Of a stretch of 64,000 nucleotides of DNA, positions 49,001 to 57,800 are shown one piece after another (within the stretch, counting starts at the first letter, position 1; each line of letters begins with the position of its first letter). The translations under genes were made by a program, and so were the position numbers. This DNA is from a virus. Under the pieces are notes generated by a model. The model was not told the origin of the DNA. It was given only the letters and a program-made list of their open reading frames with translations, and did not search any database. The stretch covers positions 1 through 64,000 of IMG/VR virus record IMGVR_UViG_3300032093_000041; one strand, written 5' to 3'.

Positions 49001-50411
49001 AGATGAATACGGATATACCGGCATGCCGGAAGCAAACACCGTATTTGGACACCTAGAGCTAGACAATTTACCTCCAGAGAACCTAACTGGCTGGCAACGC
49101 CAATCCCCAGGAGCCGCTGCAGTATGGTCTCTTATGGAGGCTTCTGGATTCAACGGAAACCCACTATTGCTTGATGTAGAAGAATTTAAAGAAATAGCTA
49201 AAATTGAAGATTCATCAGGAAAACGACAAACTCTAGTTGTAACCAGAGGTATCGATTCTCATGGAAGAAACTCAGGAAGTTTTCTCACCAACTTGCTCCT
49301 AAGAGCTAAACGCTCGCTTCTTGGTTCAGGCGGAGCACAGCATGGAACGGGAGAATATTGGAGCGCTCAGCCTTTTGAATGGCGCTCAAACAGTGAGTCT
49401 TCGGCAATCGGAATGATTGTGCGCGGAAATCACAGGGTAGGTTCGCATGAATTGCTCGTAGGTACCGACAGCTCAGCAAGAACTAACGGCTCGAATGGTA
49501 TCTTGTCGGATTTATTTTACGAAGCCACGTGGGCTGTTGCAAACGCACTTGGTGCAAGAGGTTTCGGCAGCGGTACAAATCCTAGTCACGGACAAGAATA
49601 CGCAGCAGATATCCCAGTTAATTCAGTGAAAATAGACCCTGTTACCGGACTGTATGACCAGGCCGACCTGGATAACCTACAACTAAAAATCCTGGAACTG
49701 ACCAGGGCGTTTGACCCATCACAAGGCCTCGGTAGCGCTGGCCTGATGACCCTTGAGAAGTGGGCGGACAGAAGAAATTTTGTTACAGATTCCATAATCC
49801 CAGACCTTGCTGGTGGAGCTGCAGCTTCAAACTTCGACCGCAATGAGTCAGCAATCAGGGAAAGGCAATTTTTAAATGCCTGGCTTGGCCAACACTTGAG
49901 CTGGATGGTTCAACTGGCACAAATGCGACGAGATGAGTCTGACCGGGTCAACGGAAAGGAAAACGCTCAGTGGAATAGGCGTCTAGATGCTGCTCAGCAC
50001 TCCATCGTGATGATGGACCCAAATGCCAGAGCAGCAATGATGGGGTATGACGTTCTGATTAGACATGACCAGAACAGTCATAACTGGAGCAGCAGGAGTC
50101 AATACGACACAGACGCCAGTTATAGGTTTGGCGATTATGATTTCTGGGAGCAAGACAGCAGCAGAATAACACTCCATAATCCGAAAGTGTTGCTGATGTT
50201 AAACAGAACAGCCACTCCGATGCTGAGGCGTGTCCATTCTTCTCAGACATGGGCCGTTAGAAGCAACCGGAGCGGAGGGCATTTCCTTGATGGGTCAGGA
50301 CTGACAATCGCAGACATATTGCAGGAGATACCAGCAAATCCAACAACACCTGAAGAACAATATATCGCCGATACTCTTACTAGGTATATAGAATTATGGG
50401 GCGGACTATGA
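43059..50411 (+). CDS. Polyprotein B: 2450 residues, ISGRM motif and C-terminal ADP-ribosyltransferase-like domain
   Basis: Starts one base after the previous stop. Near residue 181 is the RCP-GGQFTN-C motif. Basic, charged helices follow to about 350. One ISGRMS motif occurs at residue 867, splitting the protein into about 870 and 1580 residues. The last 400 residues fit an ADP-ribosyltransferase: R2063 in VVTRGIDS, then H2095-G-T-G-E-Y-W, a GTNPSHGQEYA segment, G2329-Y-D (MMGYDVL) and N2382-R-T (LMLNRTATP). The GYD and LNRTA pair is typical of ART domains in phage head-associated proteins. The middle ~1000 residues are unrecognised, with some DRHGDGVV calcium-like loops. The function is inferred. 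Confidence 0.8.
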   Translation: MKQISLVKDKIDGSPFAVLLIDKGSVTAYGSPGQGEDWAEWVNSQETSVEEIQDVLDVRLVAEPSIPAKKFNESSISSYLGQEAMDLLMAELNKKALLEIVQVKSESQPQEYDEEDLPDYTPISVWPLSEISLASIDVAYKSQLADYKAKAFNADRNRRALALEVKWARAIWDNDRQGWRCPPETTNGGQFTNRMGLGCTTGLVRRLGQSLMSIEDRNKLQMQLPGLEDPRGFLYRSGSLIDQRAETRQREFADRQERRAARRVRSLIEKEGKKEQERLAKENKRKHRSGESLRDIYSSFTPDASRVSRARAAGAVKLRRFASNVEQESLRNIGASQQRRDRRVRDVSEEKLDSKKIRKLRDFGGKIPGSKLGGYVQYDKMMADDKGQAVDINGELMVPRVLVDMDEMHSNPYYGREFLTDDSGNQVENFHANHKWVTVEEVLAMASINRATKPAHDWIEMRKGRGFPGDETIEFVEAKELRKIQKDNGFIGVRSSLKDKGKGRFDGDTRGKGKKKTKPAQGGSIGDMEFEPDELPPTVAKRFGDAWRDSRKRLGSWIANLDPLLDEDQKTRREKRRRQKASKSKDSSAINGANILQSLFSDIDDPIEATVRYAQLSNFKEPEFRDWYDYTTNNKPVPERREDWNFGFNSVIGEPTPHFARLKNLIDGIVSEHAAGVLITADDSEDPDITKFIFQDYDFSTKFRSGQIGNVYNVRVVTRTDGVEEVRQIAVDSISLNRWTDNPLDENRQPITATDAGLYMLWSNTTFLDVPEDVVERAASGQMPTFELVELAAKQWVDPGYHGAQPPAFYYDQATKWHEHYRVIGFNQKGAPLYIKGAGGRGRTGSTSVHIPGTSNSVVDTRTGGLISGRMSQETIITPEGQRALDDPNVNIWTGEQNFLVLDGGPAPGRGRRRRRTSGPTPQSPGVVSRFLDGEGRQLSRERRSARRMLKGRTPKDTRPIRQRIEAALYERSRRRSGEPRPISMQAPDIDINVYSDELRRMEESGESIEARNALPPIDGVYDWLLPDNFSAGNDWWGSGVNQQRIDTLNASLHELGGSFFPLVSQRDIDRLPQLAEEGRKWLEDINDPDKDSAPGEVSNWGFAEWKEYGGYTYVYDSRNETKPPIAIVNNESGTTHMIGKDGQHLMTLVTRVAPSGETVFLPVGSNSTHKRLDNITEQPGFLQTVLGKFRRRQQQDINPEQIIPGLRSRERAFTRGDNTIEDVRSQFENGTPSDTFPYSFATKQRTGALAPTSLTTLQEESLLEEADKLQVQIADDFRRQLGLNKKDQLTEEAIKDLIDDLQRRGKKREAGIATNNLHDLAVLDDMLQSRDVMHVNNLKPGRRHLLLGTSVNPVPDSEQKRRRAMTPDMIHVSSDSRAMDSRLSDRGDTDPATSKRTYPSGAINLYEPSEESFTPSSPRPQTGPALIPGEGDATGTIVYQNGMYFDTSTNRYVEDLSGLDFESADFVHVPVPLEESSTNGIDDLGGEFPKILLTSGPGAPSRQSAVIAPGVSSTNPEAALTSRPDAVNAVVAKPNSFTEAFYLVRNRWRQIAATKPADQTEPYRKLTDKIGADPAPTAFMLSSLLSPLLSKADGLESEEGVSLYSAPIHSPTLSGSDNAAGILRAIRNASRKSPTENGLFSDYLPGSSGDIVSYSGMAVGPHAPRGQTVLDAIGVFADLPFETVYIPSTQPIAPNVAQHNSLANANRTLLDTKIFRSLNAALQLDYASQKMRQLLDSGTPQEITGWNDTWGKRFGGRFDITQADIESVEQLRDAAWQRAAEDLSSVAKNAGDRRNDFLNQWRNRSQFRPENREIDAELSIATEYITNGVIAEQAEYLLTKHILTNPRIMQSLAQSELVSLESRSREANKRMERLEAIRSAQTALGRRSMPGYSPEDIDPIELLPVLDRHGDGVVTNASLRDPAEIVEILSDHKSLGFGAPLDIDPATGEYVPSILTDDQMEALALIDYSIRRNLSQGSPADEYGYTGMPEANTVFGHLELDNLPPENLTGWQRQSPGAAAVWSLMEASGFNGNPLLLDVEEFKEIAKIEDSSGKRQTLVVTRGIDSHGRNSGSFLTNLLLRAKRSLLGSGGAQHGTGEYWSAQPFEWRSNSESSAIGMIVRGNHRVGSHELLVGTDSSARTNGSNGILSDLFYEATWAVANALGARGFGSGTNPSHGQEYAADIPVNSVKIDPVTGLYDQADLDNLQLKILELTRAFDPSQGLGSAGLMTLEKWADRRNFVTDSIIPDLAGGAAASNFDRNESAIRERQFLNAWLGQHLSWMVQLAQMRRDESDRVNGKENAQWNRRLDAAQHSIVMMDPNARAAMMGYDVLIRHDQNSHNWSSRSQYDTDASYRFGDYDFWEQDSSRITLHNPKVLLMLNRTATPMLRRVHSSQTWAVRSNRSGGHFLDGSGLTIADILQEIPANPTTPEEQYIADTLTRYIELWGGL

Positions 50412-50797
50412 AATCTATAGATAAATCATCTTTAACGTCAGACGAATTTGCAATGTATTCACAGAGCAAGTTAAAACTAAAACGAGCCGTGGAGGACATG
50501 TATCAACTTGCTGAGTTGCCTCCATTTGCTTTTGACAAGACAGGAAAAACTCCAGAACTTGCTGGGGAATTCATACAAGACATAAATGAACACCTTCGAG
50601 ACATTGATGAAGAAGATTTCATCACAGATAGATATAGGCCACTTGTAGACATAAAAACCAAATATGAAAACGAACTCAATGAAGCTCGCAAAATACGCGA
50701 CAGTGCGCCCAAGCTTGGCCTAGCGTTAAAAAAATGGTTTGAAGACAACAATCTACGAATGGACGAAGCGATAGCGTATTTCTACGGCGTGGATTAA
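50408..50797 (+). CDS. Small helical protein coupled to polyprotein B
   Basis: 129 residues from ATG 50408, which overlaps the polyprotein stop (ATGA). A start twelve bases earlier is less likely. The protein is helical and charged, with KYENELNEARKIRDS and a C-terminal FEDNNLRMDEAIAYFYG segment. It follows the ART-like protein as a small tail gene; a chaperone or cognate partner role is possible. No family recognised. Confidence 0.55.
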   Translation: MKSIDKSSLTSDEFAMYSQSKLKLKRAVEDMYQLAELPPFAFDKTGKTPELAGEFIQDINEHLRDIDEEDFITDRYRPLVDIKTKYENELNEARKIRDSAPKLGLALKKWFEDNNLRMDEAIAYFYGVD

Positions 50798-50799
50798 AT

Positions 50800-53700
50800 A
50801 TGCTTATTGAAAACGAAGACGAGAAGCCTAGGAACAGAAAGCTTCGACGCAACAAAAAAAACTGGGAAAAGCTTAGAGAAAAACCAATTGTCGCTATCGA
50901 TACCCTGTCTGGTGGCGGTCTTGTTTCAGGTCAAATATCGGGCAAAGCTCTGGGAGGACGCATAGGTCGTCGTATTGGTGGAGCCTCTAAGCCAATGGAT
51001 ATGAATCCGACTACAGCAAGAGACGCCGACATGGACGGAATGGTCTTAGAGGGCATACCAACAATTCGCCAAGGAAGAGGAATGCCAGACCCCACACCGG
51101 GAGGCGAAGTCGCCGGCCGAATGGGCAGGGAGCAAAATAAAGAAGAGTTTGTAGGTGTAGACAAGCTTTTGCGCCAACATTTTTCACAGTTTGCAAAGTT
51201 TCAAGAATGGACGAAAAACAAAGATTGGAACGCATTCCATAGAAACCATTTTGACTGGTGGATGTTTCCAATCCCTCTCGGTTCTAATTCATATAGGGAT
51301 GAGTACAACATTGCCGGGGAACCGCTAGAAGAACTACGGCAAAACAAACGCTACATGGCAACGCTGGCGAGCGCAATGAGGATGTACACACGTTCAATCG
51401 GCTGGGACATGGACAGTCAAGAGTGGATAAATAACGCCGAAATAGAACGTGGGCAAGAGCCAGTTAGAAGCCTTAATCGTGCTCGCTTACTCAAAATTGC
51501 CCAGTCAGCTGAAGCTCATGGTCTAGATAATGAACTTAGCTCGATGAGCCACATGGTCAACGACATGCGTTCGAACGGCATCCCAACCGGAAATGATGAA
51601 TACTGGAATTCTATTTCTGGAAGGATGAGCAATCCTGATAGACCAAATTTTCCACTTAACCCAAAACAAGGCGACACTTTCTCTTCAGATGACCCAGAAG
51701 ATACAAGAATATGGAAATTTGATGGAAAGTTATGGGTTAGGCAAGACGGAGGCGGAAGACGCTCCGCGACAGTTGGGTTCCGTAAAGCCGGTGGCAGCGG
51801 GGGTAAAAGTATATCTCCATCAGCTTCTTCTATTAGGGCTGGTTCAGAAAGAACTGTAAAATATGGTTCGCCAGCTTTCGATGAGCTGTGGGAACGCCGC
51901 GACAAAGAAAACGAACAGGCGGACGGCACCAACCTAACATTTGACTGGAAAAATGAAGAGTCAAGGCTTTACTACTTATCAGTATTTGGCAAATTTCCCA
52001 ATACTCATCCTAAAAATAGAAAAAAAGTGGGATGGGCAAAATTTGGTGGGGGTAACGAGCCTGGGAATTATTCTGGGGGAACTCACTCCTGGATTGCTGC
52101 AGTAAAGAATCAATTGCGTGAACTTGGAATTTCACTCGTCCCACAAGAACACCCTAAAATGGGGGACCAATATGGAAGCTGGATTTCTTTCTCCGGCAGC
52201 CCTGGTGCGTCTGCTGCAGAAGGAGCATCAGCAAAACAGCTGTTATCTCATCTTGCAGAAACAATTAGCCCTGATACATTCTATGAACACTTTGAAGCTT
52301 GGATTAGAAATCCATTTGTAACAGCACAAAAAAACGGCAAAGACGTTGGCGTAAGACTTGCTTTCAACAATGATAAAGAAAAGCTTTTAAATGAATACCG
52401 GCGTAGAGTTATAGCGCTACGAGATGCATTGTACTCTCATTTTGGTAACGAGGTTGACGAAGTTGCCGAAACAATGGTTAAGCCCCTAACAGACTCATCA
52501 GGAAAATCCAGCACCAATACTGGGAACGATTGGGTAGACCTAACAGAAAATGCTAGATGGGCTTCCAACTTAATCAAACAACAAGTATCAAATATTCTTG
52601 AACAAGAAAAACCTCGCAGCGAAGAACGCCTTGCATATCTTTTAGATTCGCGACTGCAATCAAAGCTACCTGATGAAATAAGGCAACAAATACGAACATC
52701 TCCTAGTTTTATTAGAGGCTTGCTTCAAGAAGAATTCAAAAACAGGGACTGGGGGAGAGGAGATAATTTCTCCCAAATAGATTTAATGCCCTCCGTTGAT
52801 GACGAAACGGTGTCCCTGATTGAAGAATTAGCTGACGAATTTATAGAAAAACTAATAAGCGAAAATGCCGATGTGAGCGTAGTAAGTGACGCAGATTCTA
52901 AAAATTTCATTGATTCATTTGTTCAGGATTCCTCAATGCGGACATCCGCAGCAAAGCCGATGTTGCAGAGCAAACTCAGCAACAGAATAGCTAGAGGACA
53001 AATTTCTGGGAAAATGGGAAATACCCCAGAAAATGACATAGAAGCGAAAGACCTTGAATACGACCCCGACACGCCAGAGCATTTAGGGAACCATTTCACA
53101 TCGAAACATGAAGGGTACGACGTTAGGCCTAACCCTGTAGACAACGTCTTGGATGCGCGCAATACCGGCGCACCACTGGAGTGGCTCGTACCAGGTTCGT
53201 ATCACCCAGAAATAAAAGAATTAGTCAATGGGCTGACGGACAAGGTATTGGAGCTTGGGTTTGCTAGTTACCTACAAACAAATCCAGACTTCTACATGGG
53301 CTCTAAAGATACCGCTGGTCGCGATGCAGCATCGGAATTCAGAGGTTGGCTCGGAGGATGGATTGGAGCAACTGTTTCCAAGATAATGGCCTTGGGTGAT
53401 TTTGGTGAAGATTTTGAACTAGACGACGGTCATAGGGACTTCATAAGAAATTTCGTAGGAGACATGGCCGACACAATGACCCGCTTCTCTGACATACCGC
53501 GTGAAGACCCTGACGGTCGTGGCGGCAACACAATGCAAGTGCTTCGTGGCCTTATTTCTCGTGTTCCTGGATTTGGTTCAGGGGGAAGTATGACAAGCGA
53601 CCTAAGTCAAGAAGTAAATGACATAGCCAGCGGACTAGCAATGCGGGCCATACACGCAGGGTTAAAAATCAACAACATGCAACGTATGGGTATTAGCGAT

Positions 53701-54603
53701 AGACGTAGGGCGAACCAAGACACACTTGACTGGTGGAACTCTGCCATAGGCGCTGGCCTGCTTTCTACATCTCCTAGCGATTATGAGTCGATAGACGATA
53801 TTGGATACGAAAACCTAATGAAAGAGTCGCAAGTATCTGTGGCCATGCCTATTAATGCTGTTTTAAATATGTTTGCTGATAACGAGTTTAAAACGCTATT
53901 TGAAACAAACACCAGCCAAGGCAATGTCAACACTTCAGCTCGGGCCGCAGCAGAATTTGCGATGTTCGGAATCCTCCCCTCATATAAGGGGAAGAGGCCT
54001 GCTTACGGAATTTTGCACGTCGGCGGAATGACAGAAGATGCAATAAAAAACACGAACCAGTACGGACCCATAAGAATTGTCCTAAACCCCGACATGAATG
54101 AAAAGGTTACTTGGACAGAAATTGACTCACTGTCCTTGATGTCAACAGCTTCAACGTTAAAGAACCCGTCACAGCATGGGCTTTTTGGACAAAGGCTTAC
54201 TTCTGACACCCCCTTTACAAGGGTTTCGGCAGCCGACATTATCTCTCTTATCGAGCGTGGCCGAGATGTATCAAATAGCGCAGACGACAAGAGTGCCATA
54301 GGTAGGTCCAAATATGCAGAAGCTCAAATTCATTCAAAGATAACTCTGGAAGACATTCAATACATTGTCGTTGACGACACCGACTTTAGATGGGGGGATA
54401 TTGATTTTCCTCCATTTGGTCCTGATGGGATGATTCTGATGCAGGACGACGATGGTTATGAGGAAGCAGCAGATGAATTTCCCGATGACATTATGGATTA
54501 TGAAGGATTTATTCAGATATCCAAAATTGCAGAATCTCTTAACATTCCCGTTGTTCTGCTCAGTGATATAACAAATGCTGGCGAAGAGGTGGTGAGGCCG
54601 TGA
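50800..54603 (+). CDS. Polyprotein C: 1267 residues with three SGRM/AGRM-type motifs
   Basis: Begins two bases after the preceding stop. N-terminal cassette at residues 68-104: MNPTTARDADMDG, then EGIPTIRQGRG and DPTPGG, followed directly by AGRMG at 105. ISGRMS at 272 is followed by NPD, and ISGKMG at 735 by NTP; an ISGKA occurs at 46. Between 735 and the end is a helical region (TMQVLRGLISRVPGFG) and then a domain near 1068-1175 (AYGILHVGG, YGPIRIVLNP, YAEAQIHSK) shared with polyprotein A. The C-terminus is very acidic. The 272-735 segment has a KLWVRQDGGGRR beta-turn start and is otherwise unknown. The cargo role is inferred. Confidence 0.8.
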   Translation: MLIENEDEKPRNRKLRRNKKNWEKLREKPIVAIDTLSGGGLVSGQISGKALGGRIGRRIGGASKPMDMNPTTARDADMDGMVLEGIPTIRQGRGMPDPTPGGEVAGRMGREQNKEEFVGVDKLLRQHFSQFAKFQEWTKNKDWNAFHRNHFDWWMFPIPLGSNSYRDEYNIAGEPLEELRQNKRYMATLASAMRMYTRSIGWDMDSQEWINNAEIERGQEPVRSLNRARLLKIAQSAEAHGLDNELSSMSHMVNDMRSNGIPTGNDEYWNSISGRMSNPDRPNFPLNPKQGDTFSSDDPEDTRIWKFDGKLWVRQDGGGRRSATVGFRKAGGSGGKSISPSASSIRAGSERTVKYGSPAFDELWERRDKENEQADGTNLTFDWKNEESRLYYLSVFGKFPNTHPKNRKKVGWAKFGGGNEPGNYSGGTHSWIAAVKNQLRELGISLVPQEHPKMGDQYGSWISFSGSPGASAAEGASAKQLLSHLAETISPDTFYEHFEAWIRNPFVTAQKNGKDVGVRLAFNNDKEKLLNEYRRRVIALRDALYSHFGNEVDEVAETMVKPLTDSSGKSSTNTGNDWVDLTENARWASNLIKQQVSNILEQEKPRSEERLAYLLDSRLQSKLPDEIRQQIRTSPSFIRGLLQEEFKNRDWGRGDNFSQIDLMPSVDDETVSLIEELADEFIEKLISENADVSVVSDADSKNFIDSFVQDSSMRTSAAKPMLQSKLSNRIARGQISGKMGNTPENDIEAKDLEYDPDTPEHLGNHFTSKHEGYDVRPNPVDNVLDARNTGAPLEWLVPGSYHPEIKELVNGLTDKVLELGFASYLQTNPDFYMGSKDTAGRDAASEFRGWLGGWIGATVSKIMALGDFGEDFELDDGHRDFIRNFVGDMADTMTRFSDIPREDPDGRGGNTMQVLRGLISRVPGFGSGGSMTSDLSQEVNDIASGLAMRAIHAGLKINNMQRMGISDRRRANQDTLDWWNSAIGAGLLSTSPSDYESIDDIGYENLMKESQVSVAMPINAVLNMFADNEFKTLFETNTSQGNVNTSARAAAEFAMFGILPSYKGKRPAYGILHVGGMTEDAIKNTNQYGPIRIVLNPDMNEKVTWTEIDSLSLMSTASTLKNPSQHGLFGQRLTSDTPFTRVSAADIISLIERGRDVSNSADDKSAIGRSKYAEAQIHSKITLEDIQYIVVDDTDFRWGDIDFPPFGPDGMILMQDDDGYEEAADEFPDDIMDYEGFIQISKIAESLNIPVVLLSDITNAGEEVVRP

Positions 54604-54806
54604 TTGAGCTATTTGCCACCGGGCCAGGTGGGAGACAAAAAATGTTTAAAACCCATTCCGTCATGGTTGGAAATTCTCCTGTCTACTTTGGATACATACT
54701 CAGGAACGGCGAAAAAGGTGGAATAATTAACTTATCGTCCGTTGTTGCCTCTAATCCAGTTTGGACAGTCGTTGACGAATTTATCGCAGATACTAAACCA
54801 GAGTAG
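54600..54806 (+). CDS. Small protein coupled to polyprotein C
   Basis: A 68-residue protein starting with GTG and overlapping the preceding stop (GTGA); GGTGAGG just upstream can act as the ribosome site. It is beta-rich (KTHSVMVGNSPVYFGYIL) and ends in an acidic tail. It repeats the arrangement seen at 40025 and 50408, with a small gene right after a giant one. No family is recognised. Confidence 0.5.
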   Translation: MIELFATGPGGRQKMFKTHSVMVGNSPVYFGYILRNGEKGGIINLSSVVASNPVWTVVDEFIADTKPE

Positions 54807-54826
54807 AAGAAATCTTTACAAAACAC

Positions 54827-57800
54827 ATGACTGATACGCAGAACATAGACATTGAGCAAAAAGACGTTCTTGGGGCTCCGCGCAGAGTGCGCACTACCGA
54901 CCCGGACGTTTTCTCTGACCCAGAATCGGCCAGAGTTGCTGCGCGACGTCTTGGATGTATTGGGATTAGAAGATATCTAAACCGCTCAGGCGGAGAGTCA
55001 TGGATGCCATGCACCAATGAGTCCGACTACAGAAAATATAGCGGGATAGGTGTTTCTGGTCGTAGGTTCCGACGCCAGCAGCTGGAAAGAGATATCAGGC
55101 AAATCACCGGCCGAGGCAAGCTTGCAAAGAAGACTTTAGAAGAAGCTGTCGAAACGAAAGCAAGCAAAAAAAATAACTACACAAAGCCGGAATTGCGCGA
55201 GAGAATCAAGCAGCGAATTATGGCTGGCTCTGAGGGTGGAGCCCCCGGACAGTGGTCTGCAAGAAAAGCGCAAATGCTCGCTCAGGCGTATAAAAAAGCA
55301 GGTGGCGGATACAAGACTGGCGGAAAAAGCAAAACGCAACGTTCGCTTTCTTCGTGGACTAAAGAAAAATGGACCACGAGCGACGGTAAAAAAGCTCGCA
55401 GAGGTAGCTACACCAGAAGATACTTGCCAGCTAAAGCGTGGTCAAAGCTGACACCGGCGCAAAGAGCGGCTACCAACAGGAAGAAAATACAGGGTTCTCG
55501 CAGCGGAGAACAGTTTGTCCCTAATACGGATGCGGCAAGAACGGCACGCAAACGTTCAGTTAGGGGCGTAAAACACGTTGAGTTTTATGACGGCATCGAA
55601 ACAAAATCAATCGATGGTCTGATAGAGGAAAAGGCATTATCTCGTCGTTCTTCCAGAAGAACTCTTAGAACTCCTGGTGCGTTGCGTCCTAGATTGGGAG
55701 CAACCGGACAGGATATGAATCCCGCAACAGCGAGAGACGAAGACCTAGACGGCTTAGTTCTTGAAGGAATTCCCACAATTAACCGTGGTCGCGGTGTAAT
55801 TGACCCAACCCCGGGCGGAAGACCGAGTCGGTGGGTGCCAAGAATGCGGCCTCAAAGGACGCAAGCGCCAACACCGGAAGAAAAACCTCAGCCTCGTAGG
55901 CAGTTGCTCCAGCGACCAGAAAGATTGCCAAAACCAAAGGCTGAAAAAGTACGCGAATCTAAACTTAATTGGCTCCCAGAAGATGCTGATAAATGGACAG
56001 AAGACGATGCCCAGAGGTTGCTCGATACGCAAAAAGCTTCCGGTCTTTCTTACGGTGAATTTGCAAAACAGAACGGACTTTTTGCTAACGACGTTCGTGA
56101 ATCAGTAGAAAGACAAAAGTCTCGACGCAAAAAGCGCATCAGTGCTTTTCGCAAAAATAACCCCAAACTTTTTGCTGCTGTTAACAGTTTTGGAGCTGTT
56201 AAAGACGAGGCAATGGAAGCGGTTTCTAGAGGAAAAGTTAACAACTGGGGCTCACTTGTTTCATGGGCGTTTAAAGACAATGACTTAAAGCGCCAAAGAC
56301 TAAACGACAGGGCGGTAAACGACCTATTTAACAATGTGTCAAATGGTCTTGACCCAGACGGAAAGTCAGATGTAGTTCTTGGTTTTGTGCCGTCGCGCAC
56401 GAAACAAGGAGAAATGACTAAGACTTTTGCCCGAGCAAACAATCTTCCCGATGGTTTCGTTAGTAGATACAAGACTCCGAGAACAGCCATACAGCCAGCT
56501 AGAAGAATTACTTCCACGGCCGAACGAGCAGAACGTCGTGGAGAGCGACGCGTTGGAAGAATAAGCAGAGACATAGAGGCAACAGCTAGGGCGTTTGAAA
56601 GGTTTGACGCTATTTCCGGCCGCATGGGTGGGATATCAGGACGCATGGCAACACCGTCTGGCCCAGACTCACAGTGGACAAACCAAGAAAAAGCACAGTG
56701 GAAAGCCGGTCAGTGGCGTAAGAGGTTCCTCTTCGATGAAGCCCTAAGTACTGCAAGGGTTAATTTATCACCTGAAATGCAGGCACATATTGCCAAGTAT
56801 CCTGATGCCGCAACTGCAGCAAGAGCAATCCTTGACCTATCTGACCAAGATTTAGACAAGCTGTTCAAGGGTCATAATGACGCGCTCAAAGCAGCGAACG
56901 TAGCCATTAAACCTCCAAGAAAAGATGAACTTCCGCTTCTTCCGTCTGAAGTTGCTGCAGCAGCACAAATCAAACGTCCTCTCGTTAGAAGCTTCCTTGA
57001 TGAGTACAAAAAAATGGCACCGAATGGGACTTTGTCGCGTCTTGATGTTGACGTACTCTCTAATGAAGACATTGAAGAACTGTTTAATCGCTACATACTG
57101 CCAGAGATGGTCGACCCAACAAAGCTCGATGCTGCTGGTGTAATTGATGTTGCCCAGAGAATTTCTCAACCGGGCCAAGAAAATTCACCGCTGCGCCTGC
57201 TGGACAATCTTGCATATATGGCCGGCGACGATGCGATGAGCCTGGAAGCAAGAAGAAGAGTTCTTCAAGAAAAACTTGCCGCTGGTGTTGCTCAGGGAAC
57301 CATGACCCCGGCTCAACAGCAGGCAACACAAAATGCGCTTGATGCCCTAGATGAAGAACTAGCAAAACTAATAGCTGACTACGAAGCTGGAAAGCCTTTA
57401 GATTCGTCTATACCGTTGCAGCCTTTAGACGACCCGAGGCAAATGCCAAGATGGGCTGGCGGACGTAGGGCGCTTAGTTTTGAAGACCCAGTAACAGCAG
57501 ATGATTACATCATGTTTTTGTTGGAAAACAATGACATTGGCTTCCACCCAGAATGGGGTCCAATCACCAAGCCTGAATGGGAGAACTGGTCAGAAGACAT
57601 ACAGGAGAGGGCCGCAGAAGCAGAACGCGTCTATAGAGAAGGCGGAGAACTAGAAGCTAAAGACGCCATAGACGCTTTGAATGCAGAGTATCAGCAATGG
57701 ACACAGGTTGGTCTTGAGGCAGGATGGATTCAAGAGCCAGAAGAAGACGAAGAGTTTGAAGAACCGCAGCCTGAGCGCCCAATACGTGATGAGTTTGGTG

